Source: Microcella frigidaquae (lineage in GTDB: Bacteria; Actinomycetota; Actinomycetes; Actinomycetales; Microbacteriaceae). Taken from it: 64,000 nt of DNA. The notes under the pieces were generated by a model. That model saw only the letters and a program-made list of their open reading frames with translations, was not told where the DNA came from and did not search any database. This document shows, piece by piece, positions 43,531-53,117 of this stretch. Location: NCBI RefSeq assembly GCF_014200395.1, contig NZ_JACHBS010000001.1:930001-994000 (forward strand). Direction: 5' to 3'. The translations under genes were made by a program, and so were the position numbers. Position 1 is the first letter of the stretch. Every line of letters begins with the position of its first letter.

Positions 43531-44655
43531 CTACTGGACAGCGGCGGCCCAGCGCTCACCGAGCAGGGCCGCGGCGGCCTCGCTCTGCGCGGCGGTCGGA
43601 ACGACCGTGTCCTCGGGCGCGGCGGGCAGGGCCGCGTAGAGGGCCTGGTCGATCTCGCCGTTGGCGACCATCGAGGCCTCGAGGGCCGGGCGGGCGCCGC
43701 CCTTCAGCCAGAGGTTCTGCACCTCGGGGCTGTAGAGGAACTCCATCCACAGGCGCGCGGCGGCCGGGTTCGGCGCGTCCACGTTGATCGCCTGGTTGTA
43801 GTACCCGGCGTAGCCGGTGCCGGGCAGCACGACGACCTCCCAGTTGCGCTGGCCGTCGAGCTCAGCGGCGTAGCCGTTGTTCAGGTAGTCCCAGTCGAAG
43901 ACGACGGGGGTCTCGCCCGAGGCAACCGTGGCGGGGGTCGGGTCGATCTTCACGAAGTTGCCGACGGCGTTGAGCTCCTCGAAGAAGTCGATGCCGGCGC
44001 CGAAGTCGTCGAGCGTGCCGCCGTTCTGCACGGTGGCGAGACCGACGGCGGCGAAGGCCGCACCGGCCTGCGTCGGGTCGCCGTTGATCGCGACCTTGCC
44101 GCGGTACTCCTCACCGAGGAGATCCTCGAGGCTCGTCGGCGCCGGCACGGCGTCGGGGTCGTAGCCGATGGCCATGTACCCGCCGTAGTCGGCCCAGAAC
44201 AGCCCGTCGGGGTGCTTCAGCTCGGCGGGGATGTCGTCCCAGCGCTCGACGAAGTAGGGCGCGAAGTAGTCGGTGCTCTGCAGCGCGACGGCCAGACCGA
44301 GGTCGAAGACGTCGGGCGCGGTGTCCTGCCCGCGGAGGTTCTCGGCCGCCTGGATCTCCTCGGCGCTGGAGGCGTCGGGCGCCGCCTCGGTGACCGTGAT
44401 CTCGGGGTAGCGCTCGATGAACAGGTCGAGGATCTCACCGTAGTTCGCCCAGTCGCGCGGCAGCGCGATGACGTTCAGCGCACCCTCGGCCTTGGCAGCG
44501 GCCTCGAGCTCGGCGAACGAACCGAAGTCGGCGATGCTCGTGGCGGTCGATGCGTCGACGCCCGAGGCGGGGGTCTCGCTCGCGGCGCAGGCGCCGAGCG
44601 TCAGGGCGGCCGCCGTTGCGAGGGCAACCGCTCCGATGATGCGTGTGGTGTTCAC
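43531..44655 (-). CDS. ABC transporter substrate-binding lipoprotein
   Basis: The 374-residue protein has a lipoprotein signal with lipobox LGAC (modified Cys23), so it is tethered outside the membrane. The mature part is a class II (Venus-flytrap) binding protein of the iron, thiamine, polyamine and 2-aminoethylphosphonate cluster: NVIALPRDWANYGEILDLFIERYPEITVTEAAPDASSAEEI, DVFDLGLAVALQSTDYFAPY and VFDWDYLNNGYAAEL. The GTG start has GGAGG 5 nt upstream. It leads the operon. The two Tyr/Asp clusters do not allow a firm ligand call; a polyamine or phosphonate is as likely as iron. Confidence 0.9.
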   Translation of the reverse strand: MNTTRIIGAVALATAAALTLGACAASETPASGVDASTATSIADFGSFAELEAAAKAEGALNVIALPRDWANYGEILDLFIERYPEITVTEAAPDASSAEEIQAAENLRGQDTAPDVFDLGLAVALQSTDYFAPYFVERWDDIPAELKHPDGLFWADYGGYMAIGYDPDAVPAPTSLEDLLGEEYRGKVAINGDPTQAGAAFAAVGLATVQNGGTLDDFGAGIDFFEELNAVGNFVKIDPTPATVASGETPVVFDWDYLNNGYAAELDGQRNWEVVVLPGTGYAGYYNQAINVDAPNPAAARLWMEFLYSPEVQNLWLKGGARPALEASMVANGEIDQALYAALPAAPEDTVVPTAAQSEAAAALLGERWAAAVQ

Positions 44656-44865
44656 GAATCCTCCGTGTGGTGCCGCGGCGGCTCTGGCTGTGTTCCGAGC
44701 TCGGGGAACCGCGACTGACTCGCACGCTAAGCACGCTCGGTGACGCGCCGGGTCGCGCTCGGTGAACGGGAGGGAAAGTCAGGGCAACGGATGCTCGCCG
44801 CGAGCCGCGCATCGGAGCACCGCGCGGCACGGGGCCGCCGGCCGAGCGACGACGGCGCTCGGCAG

Positions 44866-44871
44866 TAGCGT
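44866..44871 (+). promoter_or_regulatory. Leaderless -10 box that decides the YcaQ-like gene start
   Basis: TAGCGT is followed by 7 nt and the GTG at 44879, well inside a longer open frame. The rest of the 223-bp gap 44656-44878 shows only an imperfect 16-bp dyad TTCC...GGAA at 44693-44708. Confidence 0.5.
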
Positions 44872-44878
44872 GGGGGCC

Positions 44879-46147
44879 GTGCCCCGACTGACCGCTGCGC
44901 AGGCGCGCCGCCTCGCGCTCGCCGCCCAGGGGTTCGCGCGCCCGCATCCCACCGCCGTCGGCACCCGGCAGCTCAACGACCTGCTGGACCGCCTGCGGGT
45001 GCTGCAGCTCGACTCGGTCAGCGTCTTCGCGCGCTCGCACTACCTGCCGGTGTTCGCGCGGCTCGGCGCTTACGAGTCGGCGGCGCTCGACGCGCTGCTC
45101 TTCGCGCGCCGCGGCCGCTACACCGAGTACTGGGCGCACGAGGCGGCGATCATCCGCCGCGACGACTGGCCGCTCTGGCACTGGAAGCGCGAGGCCCTGC
45201 GTTCCCGCTACACCGAGAGAAGCGCGTGGGTGCGCGAGAACACCGCGATGCTCGACTGGCTGCTGGGCGAACTCGGCGAGAAGGGGCCGATGACGGTCGC
45301 CGACGTCGAGCACGACGTCGCCAAGGAGCGCCGCGGCCCGTGGTGGGGCTGGAGCGACGTGAAGGAGGGGCTCGAGTACCTCTTCGCGTTCGGCGATGTC
45401 GTCAGCGGCGGGCGCCGCGGCTTCTCGCGGGTCTACGCGCTGCCCCACCAGGTCGGGCTGGCCGACCTGCACGCCGAGGCGGTGCCGCGGGCCGAGGCCC
45501 AGCGCGAGCTCGTGCGCCGCAGCGTGCAGGCCCTCGGCGTGGGCACCGTCGCCGACATCGCCGACTACCACCGCCTGAAGATCACCCCGACGCGGGATGC
45601 CCTCCGCTCGCTGCTCGAGGCCAGGGAGGTCGAGCGGGTCGAGGTCGAGGGGTGGGGGCGCGAGGGCCGCGACGGTGAGGCGTTCGTGGTGCCGGGGGTG
45701 AGCATCCCGCGCCGCATCGAGGCGACCGCCCTGCTGTCGCCGTTCGATCCGGTGGTGTGGAGCCGCGACCGCGCCCTGCGGATGTTCGACTTCCACTACC
45801 GCATCGAGATCTACACGCCGGCGCCGAAGCGGCAGTACGGGTACTACACGCTGCCCGTGCTCGTCGACGACGCGCTCGCGGGCCGCGTCGACCTCAAGAG
45901 CGACCGCGCGGCGGGAGTGCTGCGCGTGCAGAGCGCGTGGGTCGAGCCGGGGTGGGCGCCCGCGGGCGCCGGATCGACGGTTGCCGGGTCGGAGGCGACC
46001 GGGTCGGGGGCCACGGCGGCCGAGGCCTTCGCCGAGCGGCTCGTGCCACTGCTGCGCAGCGCGGCCGCCTGGCAGGGCCTTGCCGACGTGCGAGTCACCG
46101 ATCCGCTCTGGGGCGATGCGGCGGCCGCCGTGCGTGCGGCCCTGTAG
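44879..46147 (+). CDS. YcaQ/AlkX-type winged-helix DNA glycosylase family protein
   Basis: The 422-residue protein matches the HTH_42 family, whose members unhook DNA interstrand crosslinks and excise bulky alkylated bases. The catalytic QxD motif is in VLQLDSVSVF (Gln43, Asp45), followed by RSHYLPVFARLG. The repeated winged helices include YTEYWAHEAAIIRRDDWPLW, and the C-terminal part has LLSPFDPVVWSRDRALRMFDFHYRIEIYTPAPKRQYGYYTLPVL. An Ala/Gly/Ser linker near 365-380 is unusual. It stands alone, convergent with htpX. Function is from the family; the exact lesion is not predictable. Confidence 0.92.
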   Translation: MPRLTAAQARRLALAAQGFARPHPTAVGTRQLNDLLDRLRVLQLDSVSVFARSHYLPVFARLGAYESAALDALLFARRGRYTEYWAHEAAIIRRDDWPLWHWKREALRSRYTERSAWVRENTAMLDWLLGELGEKGPMTVADVEHDVAKERRGPWWGWSDVKEGLEYLFAFGDVVSGGRRGFSRVYALPHQVGLADLHAEAVPRAEAQRELVRRSVQALGVGTVADIADYHRLKITPTRDALRSLLEAREVERVEVEGWGREGRDGEAFVVPGVSIPRRIEATALLSPFDPVVWSRDRALRMFDFHYRIEIYTPAPKRQYGYYTLPVLVDDALAGRVDLKSDRAAGVLRVQSAWVEPGWAPAGAGSTVAGSEATGSGATAAEAFAERLVPLLRSAAAWQGLADVRVTDPLWGDAAAAVRAAL

Positions 46148-46176
46148 CCCGCCGCGCACCCGATAGTCACCGTTTC

Positions 46177-46212
46177 TGTCACGAGTGGTGAAAAGTTTCA
46201 CCGCTCATGACA
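46177..46212. terminator. Imperfect 36-bp palindrome between convergent ycaQ-like and htpX genes
   Basis: Arms of 17 bp (46177-46193 and 46196-46212) beginning TGTCACGAGTGG match at 15 positions around AG. The centre GTGAAAAGTTTCAC is A/T-rich. It probably serves as a bidirectional terminator, though it lacks T-runs and begins with TGTCAC like the repeat at 3229. Confidence 0.6.
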
Positions 46213-46265
46213 CTTTCGGGCACACTCGGCGGGCACGCCGCGTGTGCCGCGCGGCAGCCCTGGCC

Positions 46266-47144
46266 CTAGAACCGCGTCGAGTTCTCGATGAGGCGCTTCA
46301 CGCGCTCGGGGATGGGCGGGTGGGTGGCGAACATGCGGTCCATGACGCCCGGCTTCATCGGGTCGGAGATGTAGAGGTGCGCCATGGTCGAGTTCTGGCG
46401 ACGCATCGGGCGGGCGTAGTCGCCGAGCTTCTGCAGCGCGCTCGCGAGGGCTTCGGGGTCGCGCGTGGTGAGGGCCCCCGTTGCGTCGGCGAGGTACTCG
46501 CGCTGCCGCGAGATGGCTGCCTGCACGGCAGCGGCGACGAGCGGCGCGATGACCATCGCGGCGAGCCCGAGCACGAGCATGATCGGGTTGCCGTTGTTGT
46601 TGCGGTTGCCGCCCCAGAAGGCCATGCGCAGCAGGATGTCGGCGATGAACCCCACGGCGACGACGAGGCCGAACACGATGGTCGACACCCGGATGTCGTA
46701 GTTCTTGACGTGCCCCATCTCGTGCGCCATGACGCCGGCGAGCTCGCGGTCGGTCATGATCTCGAGCAGGCCGGTGGTCGCCGCGACGCTCGCGTGCTTC
46801 GGGTCGCGACCGGTCGCGAAGGCGTTCGGGGCCGGGTCGTCGATGACGTACACGCGCGGCATGGGCAGGCCCTCGGTGATCGCCAGGTTCTCGACGATGC
46901 GGTACAGCCGCGGGTTGTCGGCTTTGGTGATCGGATGCGCACCCGCGAGGGCGAGCGCTTGCGAGCCCGCCGCGAAGTACTGGAACAGCGTGTACACGCC
47001 GGCGCCGATCAGGGTGCCGATGAAGATGCCGAACCCGCCGCCGTAGAGGTAGTCGGCGAGCAGGCCGAGCAGCCCGATGATGACGATGAACAGCAGGATG
47101 ATGAACACCGTGTTGCGCTTGTTCGCCGCGATGGCGCGATACAC
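46266..47144 (-). CDS. htpX: Zinc metalloprotease HtpX homologue (M48)
   Basis: HtpX is a membrane protease for quality control of membrane proteins. The 292 residues have two N-terminal helices (about 12-60), the zinc motif HEMGH (His141, Glu142, His145), a helical hairpin (about 155-205) and the third ligand Glu in REYLADATGA. A basic C-terminus ends in ATHPPIPERVKRLIEN, as is usual. The GTG start follows GGAGG. It lies behind lemA on the same strand, a pairing common across bacteria. Confidence 0.95.
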   Translation of the reverse strand: MYRAIAANKRNTVFIILLFIVIIGLLGLLADYLYGGGFGIFIGTLIGAGVYTLFQYFAAGSQALALAGAHPITKADNPRLYRIVENLAITEGLPMPRVYVIDDPAPNAFATGRDPKHASVAATTGLLEIMTDRELAGVMAHEMGHVKNYDIRVSTIVFGLVVAVGFIADILLRMAFWGGNRNNNGNPIMLVLGLAAMVIAPLVAAAVQAAISRQREYLADATGALTTRDPEALASALQKLGDYARPMRRQNSTMAHLYISDPMKPGVMDRMFATHPPIPERVKRLIENSTRF

Positions 47145-47173
47145 CTAGACCTCCGGGTGGGTCGACGAGCGCG

Positions 47174-47206
47174 GCCCGGTCGGGGCCGGACGGAACAGGA
47201 CCGGGC
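47174..47206 (-). terminator. Inverted repeat between lemA-type gene and htpX
   Basis: GCCCGGTC (47174-47181) and GACCGGGC (47199-47206) can pair around a 17-nt loop in the 80-bp gap. It may attenuate read-through from the LemA gene into htpX; weak on its own. Confidence 0.3.
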
Positions 47207-47224
47207 GAGCCCGGGTGGGATCGA

Positions 47225-47791
47225 TCAGAACTGCACGCGCGGCGGCTCAGCGATCGCGGCCGCGTCGGCGACCTCGAAGAAGTCGCGCTCCGTGAAGCCC
47301 AGGCCGCGCACGAACAGCGTGTTCGGGAACTGCTTGATCTTCACGTTGAGCTCGCGCACGCCGCCGTTGTAGAAGCGGCGCGAGGCCTGGATCTTGTCCT
47401 CGGTGTCGACCAGCTCGCCCTGCAGCTGCAGGAAGTTCTGGCTGGCCTGCAGCTGCGGGTACGCCTCGGCGACGGCGAAGATACTCTTCAGCGCCTGCTG
47501 CATGTGCCCCTCGGCGACGGCCGCGTCGGCCGGGCCCTGCGCACCGAGCGTCTCGGCGCGGGCCTTGGTCACGGCCTCGAACACCTGCTTCTCGTGCGCG
47601 GCGTACCCCTTGACCGCCTCGATGAGGTTCGGCAGCAGGTCGGCGCGGCGCTTCAGCTGCACCGTGATGTCACTCCACGCCTCGTCGACGCGCACGTTGA
47701 GCGTGACGAGCGAGTTGTACGTCGCCCACAGGTAGATGCCCGCGATGACGACGAGCAGGACGAGCACACCGATGATCACCAGGATTTCCAT
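47225..47791 (-). CDS. LemA family protein
   Basis: The 188-residue protein has one N-terminal membrane helix (about 2-22, EILVIIGVLVLLVVIAGIYLW) and a helical bundle with the family motifs VTLNVRVDEAWSDITVQLKRRADLLPNLIEAVKGY, QASQNFLQLQGELVDTEDKIQASRRFYNGGVRELN and QFPNTLFVRGLGF. The role is unknown; LemA genes often precede htpX as here. The ATG at 47791 lies 7 nt after TATGCT, so ATG 47803 is unlikely. Confidence 0.93.
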   Translation of the reverse strand: MEILVIIGVLVLLVVIAGIYLWATYNSLVTLNVRVDEAWSDITVQLKRRADLLPNLIEAVKGYAAHEKQVFEAVTKARAETLGAQGPADAAVAEGHMQQALKSIFAVAEAYPQLQASQNFLQLQGELVDTEDKIQASRRFYNGGVRELNVKIKQFPNTLFVRGLGFTERDFFEVADAAAIAEPPRVQF

Positions 47792-47798
47792 GCCCCAC

Positions 47799-47804
47799 AG
47801 CATA
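47799..47804 (-). promoter_or_regulatory. Leaderless -10 box of the LemA gene
   Basis: TATGCT ends 7 nt before the ATG at 47791 and overlaps the alternative ATG at 47803. Confidence 0.5.
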
Positions 47805-47883
47805 GGGCCGGCCCGTCGGCGCCGACAGGGCCTGCGCTGGGAGAATGACCAGCGCCGGGCAGCTGCGTACGCGCGTGCACGCG

Positions 47884-47956
47884 TACCCCGGGTGGGGGTC
47901 GAACCCACACTTGGGCGATTTTAAGTCGCCTGCCTCTGCCATTGGGCTACCGGGGC
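47884..47956 (-). tRNA. tRNA with UAA anticodon and short (class I) variable loop
   Basis: The minus strand folds as a full cloverleaf of 73 nt. The acceptor stem is GCCCCGG with CCGGGGT (one G-T end pair), then discriminator A. The D arm has GCC/GGC with a GG in the loop. The anticodon stem GGCGA/TCGCC carries loop CTTAAAA, so the anticodon is TAA and reads UUA. The variable loop is 5 nt (CAAGT). The T arm is GTGGG-TTCGACC-CCCAC. CCA is not encoded. The codon says leucine, but bacterial leucine tRNAs normally have a long variable arm, which is absent here. Confidence 0.9.
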
Positions 47957-48033
47957 GTGCCGCCAGCCTACGGCGGCCGGATGCACGAGACCCCCGGGCC
48001 ACGAGGGCGACCGGGAGTCTCGCAGGGTTCTCG

Positions 48034-49356
48034 CTAGGCCTTCGGGCGCGAGGCGAACTCTTGGAAGTAGGCCTTCGGCGTCTCGCGCGCGGCGAGGCTC
48101 ACCATGTCGCGGCGGAGGAAGAAGTGGCCGATCCAGCCGCTGAAGACGCGCAGCTTGCGCTCCCACATCGGCACGGCGAGGCCGTGGTAGCCGCGGTGCA
48201 TGATCCAGGCGATCCAGCCCTTGATGGCCAGGTTGCGCCACTGGTAGACGCCCACCCAGAGGCCGAGGCCGGCGACCGCACCGAGGTTCTTGTGGATGTA
48301 CTGCTTCGGCGCCTCGCCCCGCACCGCGGCGGCGAGGTTCTTCGCCAGCTGCTTGCCCTGGCGCACGGCGTGCTGCGCGTTGGGAACGCAGAAGCCGCCC
48401 ACGCCGCCCCCGGTGAGGTCGGGCACGGCCGCGACATCGCCGGCCGCCCAGGCACCCTCGACGACGGCGCCGCCCTCGTCGATGACGCGCAGCTCGGCCT
48501 GGGCACGCAGACGACCGCGCTCCTCGACGGGGAGGTCGGTGTTGCGCACGACCGGGTTGGCCATGACGCCGGCGGTCCAGATGATGAGGTCGCTCTCGAA
48601 GGTCTCGCCGGTCGACAGCTCGATGCGGCCGCCGACGGCGCTCGTCAGCTGGGTGTCGAGGTGCACGGTGGCGGCGCGCTGCGCGAGATTCTTCAGCACC
48701 CAGTGGCTGGTCTTCAGAGACACCTCGGGCATGATGCGCCCCATCGCCTCGATGAGGTGGAAGCGGGTGTCGTCGATCGTGAGGCCCGGGTACTGCGCGA
48801 GCAGCGAGCTGGCGAGGCTGCGCAGTTCGGCGAAGGTCTCGATGCCGGCGAAGCCGCCGCCGACGACCACGACGGTCAGCAGACGGTCGCGCTCGGGGCC
48901 AGCCGGCAGCAGGGCCGCGCGGTGGAAGTTGTCGATCAGGCGGTCGCGTACGGCGACGGCCTCCTCGATCGACTTCATGCCGATGGCCTCGTCGGCGACC
49001 CCCGGAATCGGGAAGGTGCGCGACACCGAGCCGGCGGTCACGACGACGTGGTCGTACTCGAGCTCGTAGGGCTCGCCGACCTCGGGCGTGATCGTCGCGG
49101 TCTTCTTCGCGTGGTCGATGCCGGTCACTCGGGCGGTGATCACGGTGGTGCGCTTCAGGTGCCGTCGGTGCGACACGACCGCGTGGCGGGGCTCGATCGA
49201 CCCGGCCGCGACCTCGGGCAGGAAGGGCTGGTAGGTCATGTAGGGCAGCGGGTCGACCATGACGACCTCGGCCTCGCCCCGGCGCAGGTGCTTCTCGAGC
49301 TTCAGAGCGGTGTAGAAACCGGCGTAGCCGCCACCGACGATGAGGATTCTGGGCAC
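48034..49356 (-). CDS. ndh: Type II NADH dehydrogenase (NAD(P)/FAD-dependent oxidoreductase)
   Basis: NDH-2 passes electrons from NADH to menaquinone without pumping protons. The 440 residues have the FAD dinucleotide fold (ILIVGGGYAGFYTALKLEKHL), a second Rossmann motif for NADH (VVVVGGGFAGIETFAEL, about 162-178), AWAAGDVAAVPD for FAD, and the quinone-side AQHAVRQGKQLAKNL. The C-terminus has amphipathic and hydrophobic helices (AVAGLGLWVG, IKGWIAWIMHRGYHG) for membrane binding. The GTG start has AGGAG about 10 nt upstream, with a TAGATT -10 near 49394. Confidence 0.94.
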   Translation of the reverse strand: MPRILIVGGGYAGFYTALKLEKHLRRGEAEVVMVDPLPYMTYQPFLPEVAAGSIEPRHAVVSHRRHLKRTTVITARVTGIDHAKKTATITPEVGEPYELEYDHVVVTAGSVSRTFPIPGVADEAIGMKSIEEAVAVRDRLIDNFHRAALLPAGPERDRLLTVVVVGGGFAGIETFAELRSLASSLLAQYPGLTIDDTRFHLIEAMGRIMPEVSLKTSHWVLKNLAQRAATVHLDTQLTSAVGGRIELSTGETFESDLIIWTAGVMANPVVRNTDLPVEERGRLRAQAELRVIDEGGAVVEGAWAAGDVAAVPDLTGGGVGGFCVPNAQHAVRQGKQLAKNLAAAVRGEAPKQYIHKNLGAVAGLGLWVGVYQWRNLAIKGWIAWIMHRGYHGLAVPMWERKLRVFSGWIGHFFLRRDMVSLAARETPKAYFQEFASRPKA

Positions 49357-49396
49357 GGGAAAAGCTCTCCTAGGTGGTAGAGGGGACTGCCCTAAT

Positions 49397-50677
49397 CTAC
49401 TCGGTACGCGTGCGCGTCACGAACCGGAGCACCCCGGCCGCCGCGAGGGTCGCGAGCGCGGTGCCGACGCCGGTCACGATGAGGGCAATCGGGATGATCG
49501 GCTCGGGCGGGGCGGAGCCCGCGGTGGGCATCCCGAACGGTGCCGGGTCGGCATGGCGGCCGATGGCCGCGCGCAGCTCGGGCAGGGCAGCCGCGAGCGG
49601 TTCGGCCTCGGCGCGGCGGTTGAGCGCGACCCAGTCGGCGAGCGAGCCGAGGGGATTCTCGGCGACCGGATCCACGTCGGCGCTGACCGCAGCGGCCGCG
49701 TCGACGAGGCCGTAGCCGTAGAGCGGATCGGGCACGGCGGCGGTCACCGGTCGGGCGGTGCTGATGATGCGGTTGACGACGTTGGCGGCGTCGAGCTCGG
49801 GGTGGGCGGCACGCACCAGGGCGGCGATGCCAGCGACAATCGGGGTCGCGCCGCTGGTGCCCTGCCAGAAGCGGTGGCCGCCGCCGGGGATCGCCCCGAT
49901 CAGCGCCTCGCTCGGCGCCATCACGCCGATCGTGATGCCCTGGGAGGACGCGTCGCCGCTCGCCCGGCCGAAGCGGTCGACGCCGCCGACGGTGAGCACG
50001 CCGGGCATCGTGGCGGGCGCCGACACCTGCTCGGTGCCGCTGCCCCGGTTGCCGGCCGCAGCGATCACGACGACGTCATTGCGCTCGGCGTGCAGGAAGG
50101 CGTCGTCCCACGACGCGGGCCAGTCGAGCTGATTGCGGGTGAGTGAGAGCGAGATGATGTCGGCCCCGTTGTCGACGGCCCAGCGCACGCCCTCGGCGAT
50201 CTGGTCGTCGCCGCTGCGCTCGGTCGGCCCGAAGGCCAGCGAGATGCTGAGGATCCCCGCGGCCGGGGCGGCCCCGATGACCCCGGATGCGGGGCCGCTG
50301 CCGCGCCCCGCCGCAAGCGAGGCGACCATGGTGCCGTGGGTGATGCCGACCGGGCCGAGCGGGAGGGTGCCCGTGGCGTTGCCGCGACCCGAGACGTCGG
50401 TGCCGCCGAGCACGACGCCGGCGAGGTCGGGGTGGCTCGCATCCACCCCCGAATCGAGGATGGCGATGACGACCCCCTCGCCGCGGGTGACCTGCCAGGC
50501 CTCGCGGATGCCGTAGTCGTCGAGCCAGTACTGCTGGTCGCGCACCGCGTCGGCCGCGGCGGGGGCTGTCAGCGGCGGGGCCGCGGCGGGCACCAGTGCG
50601 AGCGCGGCGACGGCGAGGGCGGCGGCGAGCGCCGCCGCAGGGCGAGCGGTCAGGCGCCGCGCTGGTCGGGCGCGCAC
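49397..50677 (-). CDS. Mycosin-like subtilisin (S8) serine protease
   Basis: The 426-residue protein has an N-terminal signal (about 8-43), the S8 domain with Asp75 (AILDSGVD), His114 (THGTMVAS), oxyanion Asn210 and Ser275 (GTSGATP), and a C-terminal membrane helix (about 398-420) followed by a basic tail. That is the mycosin layout: a membrane-anchored extracytoplasmic protease. Mycosins are best known from type VII secretion loci, but no ESX genes are visible here. The GTG at 50677 overlaps the DUF501 gene by 28 bp and gives a normal signal peptide. Confidence 0.9.
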   Translation of the reverse strand: MRARPARRLTARPAAALAAALAVAALALVPAAAPPLTAPAAADAVRDQQYWLDDYGIREAWQVTRGEGVVIAILDSGVDASHPDLAGVVLGGTDVSGRGNATGTLPLGPVGITHGTMVASLAAGRGSGPASGVIGAAPAAGILSISLAFGPTERSGDDQIAEGVRWAVDNGADIISLSLTRNQLDWPASWDDAFLHAERNDVVVIAAAGNRGSGTEQVSAPATMPGVLTVGGVDRFGRASGDASSQGITIGVMAPSEALIGAIPGGGHRFWQGTSGATPIVAGIAALVRAAHPELDAANVVNRIISTARPVTAAVPDPLYGYGLVDAAAAVSADVDPVAENPLGSLADWVALNRRAEAEPLAAALPELRAAIGRHADPAPFGMPTAGSAPPEPIIPIALIVTGVGTALATLAAAGVLRFVTRTRTE

Positions 50678-51168
50678 GCGCAGACCTCGGGGCTCCAGCC
50701 GCACTCGGCCAGAGCACGGTCGCCGATCGGGTTCACGCCGGGGCCGGCGGCGAGGCTGTGCCCGACGAGGGCGTGCAGGCACTTGACGCGCGTGGGCATG
50801 CCCCCGGCGCTGTAGCCGGTGATCTCCTCGACCGCCAGCACGCTCTCGCGGTCGGCCAGGTACTGTTCGTGCGCGGCCCGGTACCGCTCGGCGAGCGCCG
50901 GATCCGCCTGGAGCTCGGCGGCGAGCTCGGCCATGCGCCCGTTCGCCTCGAGGTGCGACACGGCGACCGTCGCGGCCGGATGGGTCAGGTAGTAGAGCGT
51001 CGGGAAGGGCGTGCCGTTGGCGAGCCGCGGGCGCGTGGCCACCACGGTCGGAGCACCGCAGACGCAGCGCGCGGCGATGCCGATCACGTCACGGGCCGGG
51101 CGGCCGAGCTGGGCGCTGACGAGCTCGACATCGCGATCGGTGAACGGGGCGAACGGCGGGCGGCTCAT
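50650..51168 (-). CDS. DUF501 family protein
   Basis: The 172-residue soluble protein belongs to an actinobacterial family of unknown function that lies between divIC and other genes downstream of eno. Conserved parts are DVELVSAQLGRPARDVIGIAARCVCGAPTVVATRPRL and TLYYLTHP. A C-terminal Cys-rich region (KCLHALVGHSLAAGPG, then ECGWSPEVCAC) may bind metal. It overlaps the divIC gene by 4 nt. Confidence 0.9.
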   Translation of the reverse strand: MSRPPFAPFTDRDVELVSAQLGRPARDVIGIAARCVCGAPTVVATRPRLANGTPFPTLYYLTHPAATVAVSHLEANGRMAELAAELQADPALAERYRAAHEQYLADRESVLAVEEITGYSAGGMPTRVKCLHALVGHSLAAGPGVNPIGDRALAECGWSPEVCACAPDQRGA

Positions 51169-51680
51169 TCGACGCCCCCGAACCCGGGCGCGAGCAGCTG
51201 GTCGGCCGGCAGGTCGGTGAGGCCGGCCGTGACGATCGACGACAGCAGGGCCCGGGTCCAGTCGACGCGGGTGGTCTGGATCTCGTCGCTGACGGGGGTG
51301 CCGTCGCCGTCGTCGAGGGTCAGCCCATCATCGACGACCAGGTAGGTGATGTCGCCCGGGTAGACGTAGAGCAGGCGGTCGCGGGCCTGCGCCTCGATGT
51401 AGGCGGGATCCTGCCAGCGGTCGATGTCGCGCTGCAGCCCGTCGACGATCGCCTGCTGCTCGGCGACCTGGCGCTCGAGCTCGGCGATCTCGTTCTGCTG
51501 CTCGACGAGCACCCGCAGCGAGGGCGCGAGCACGATGAGCGCGCCGACGATCAGCAGCAGCACCGTGACGGTGAAGCCGGAGACCTGCAGCGACCGGAAC
51601 CACGGCATCGTCGCCGGAGCACCGTCGGGCAGCGCGACGGGCGCGGTGCGCGACGCCGGCGGACGCGGTGCTCGGGCCAT
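51165..51680 (-). CDS. Septum formation initiator (DivIC/FtsB family)
   Basis: The 171 residues have a Pro/Ala-rich cytoplasmic N-terminus, one membrane helix (about 34-54, VSGFTVTVLLLIVGALIVLAP), a periplasmic coiled coil (about 58-90, VEQQNEIAELERQVAEQQAIVDGLQRDI) and the family motif DPAYIEAQARDRLLYVYPGD. Such proteins join FtsL and FtsQ in the divisome. The position downstream of eno is the standard actinobacterial one. The ATG lies 6 nt after TAAGCT. Confidence 0.94.
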   Translation of the reverse strand: MARAPRPPASRTAPVALPDGAPATMPWFRSLQVSGFTVTVLLLIVGALIVLAPSLRVLVEQQNEIAELERQVAEQQAIVDGLQRDIDRWQDPAYIEAQARDRLLYVYPGDITYLVVDDGLTLDDGDGTPVSDEIQTTRVDWTRALLSSIVTAGLTDLPADQLLAPGFGGVE

Positions 51681-51686
51681 GCCCCC

Positions 51687-51692
51687 AGCTTA
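51687..51692 (-). promoter_or_regulatory. Leaderless -10 box of the divIC gene
   Basis: TAAGCT is followed by GGGGGC and the ATG at 51680; it sits just downstream of the eno terminator. Confidence 0.5.
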
Positions 51693-51696
51693 AGCG

Positions 51697-51734
51697 CCGC
51701 GCCCGCCGACCCCGGGCAGGGGCGGCGGGCGCGG
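51697..51734 (-). terminator. Terminator behind eno
   Basis: CCGCGCCCGCC (51697-51707) pairs with GGCGGGCGCGG (51724-51734) around a 16-nt loop, 35 bp after the eno stop. The following bases on the minus strand include CTTAAG but no T-run. Confidence 0.65.
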
Positions 51735-51769
51735 TGCGGTTCGGGATGCTCTCCCGAGGCCGTTCGGAC

Positions 51770-53107
<1,338 letters not shown>

Positions 53108-53117
53108 TCAGGGGCGG

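Noticed and set aside
44656..44878. Riboswitch (for example thiamine) before the ABC uptake operon
   Set aside because: None of the conserved riboswitch core sequences is present; only a ribosome site and a weak dyad are seen.
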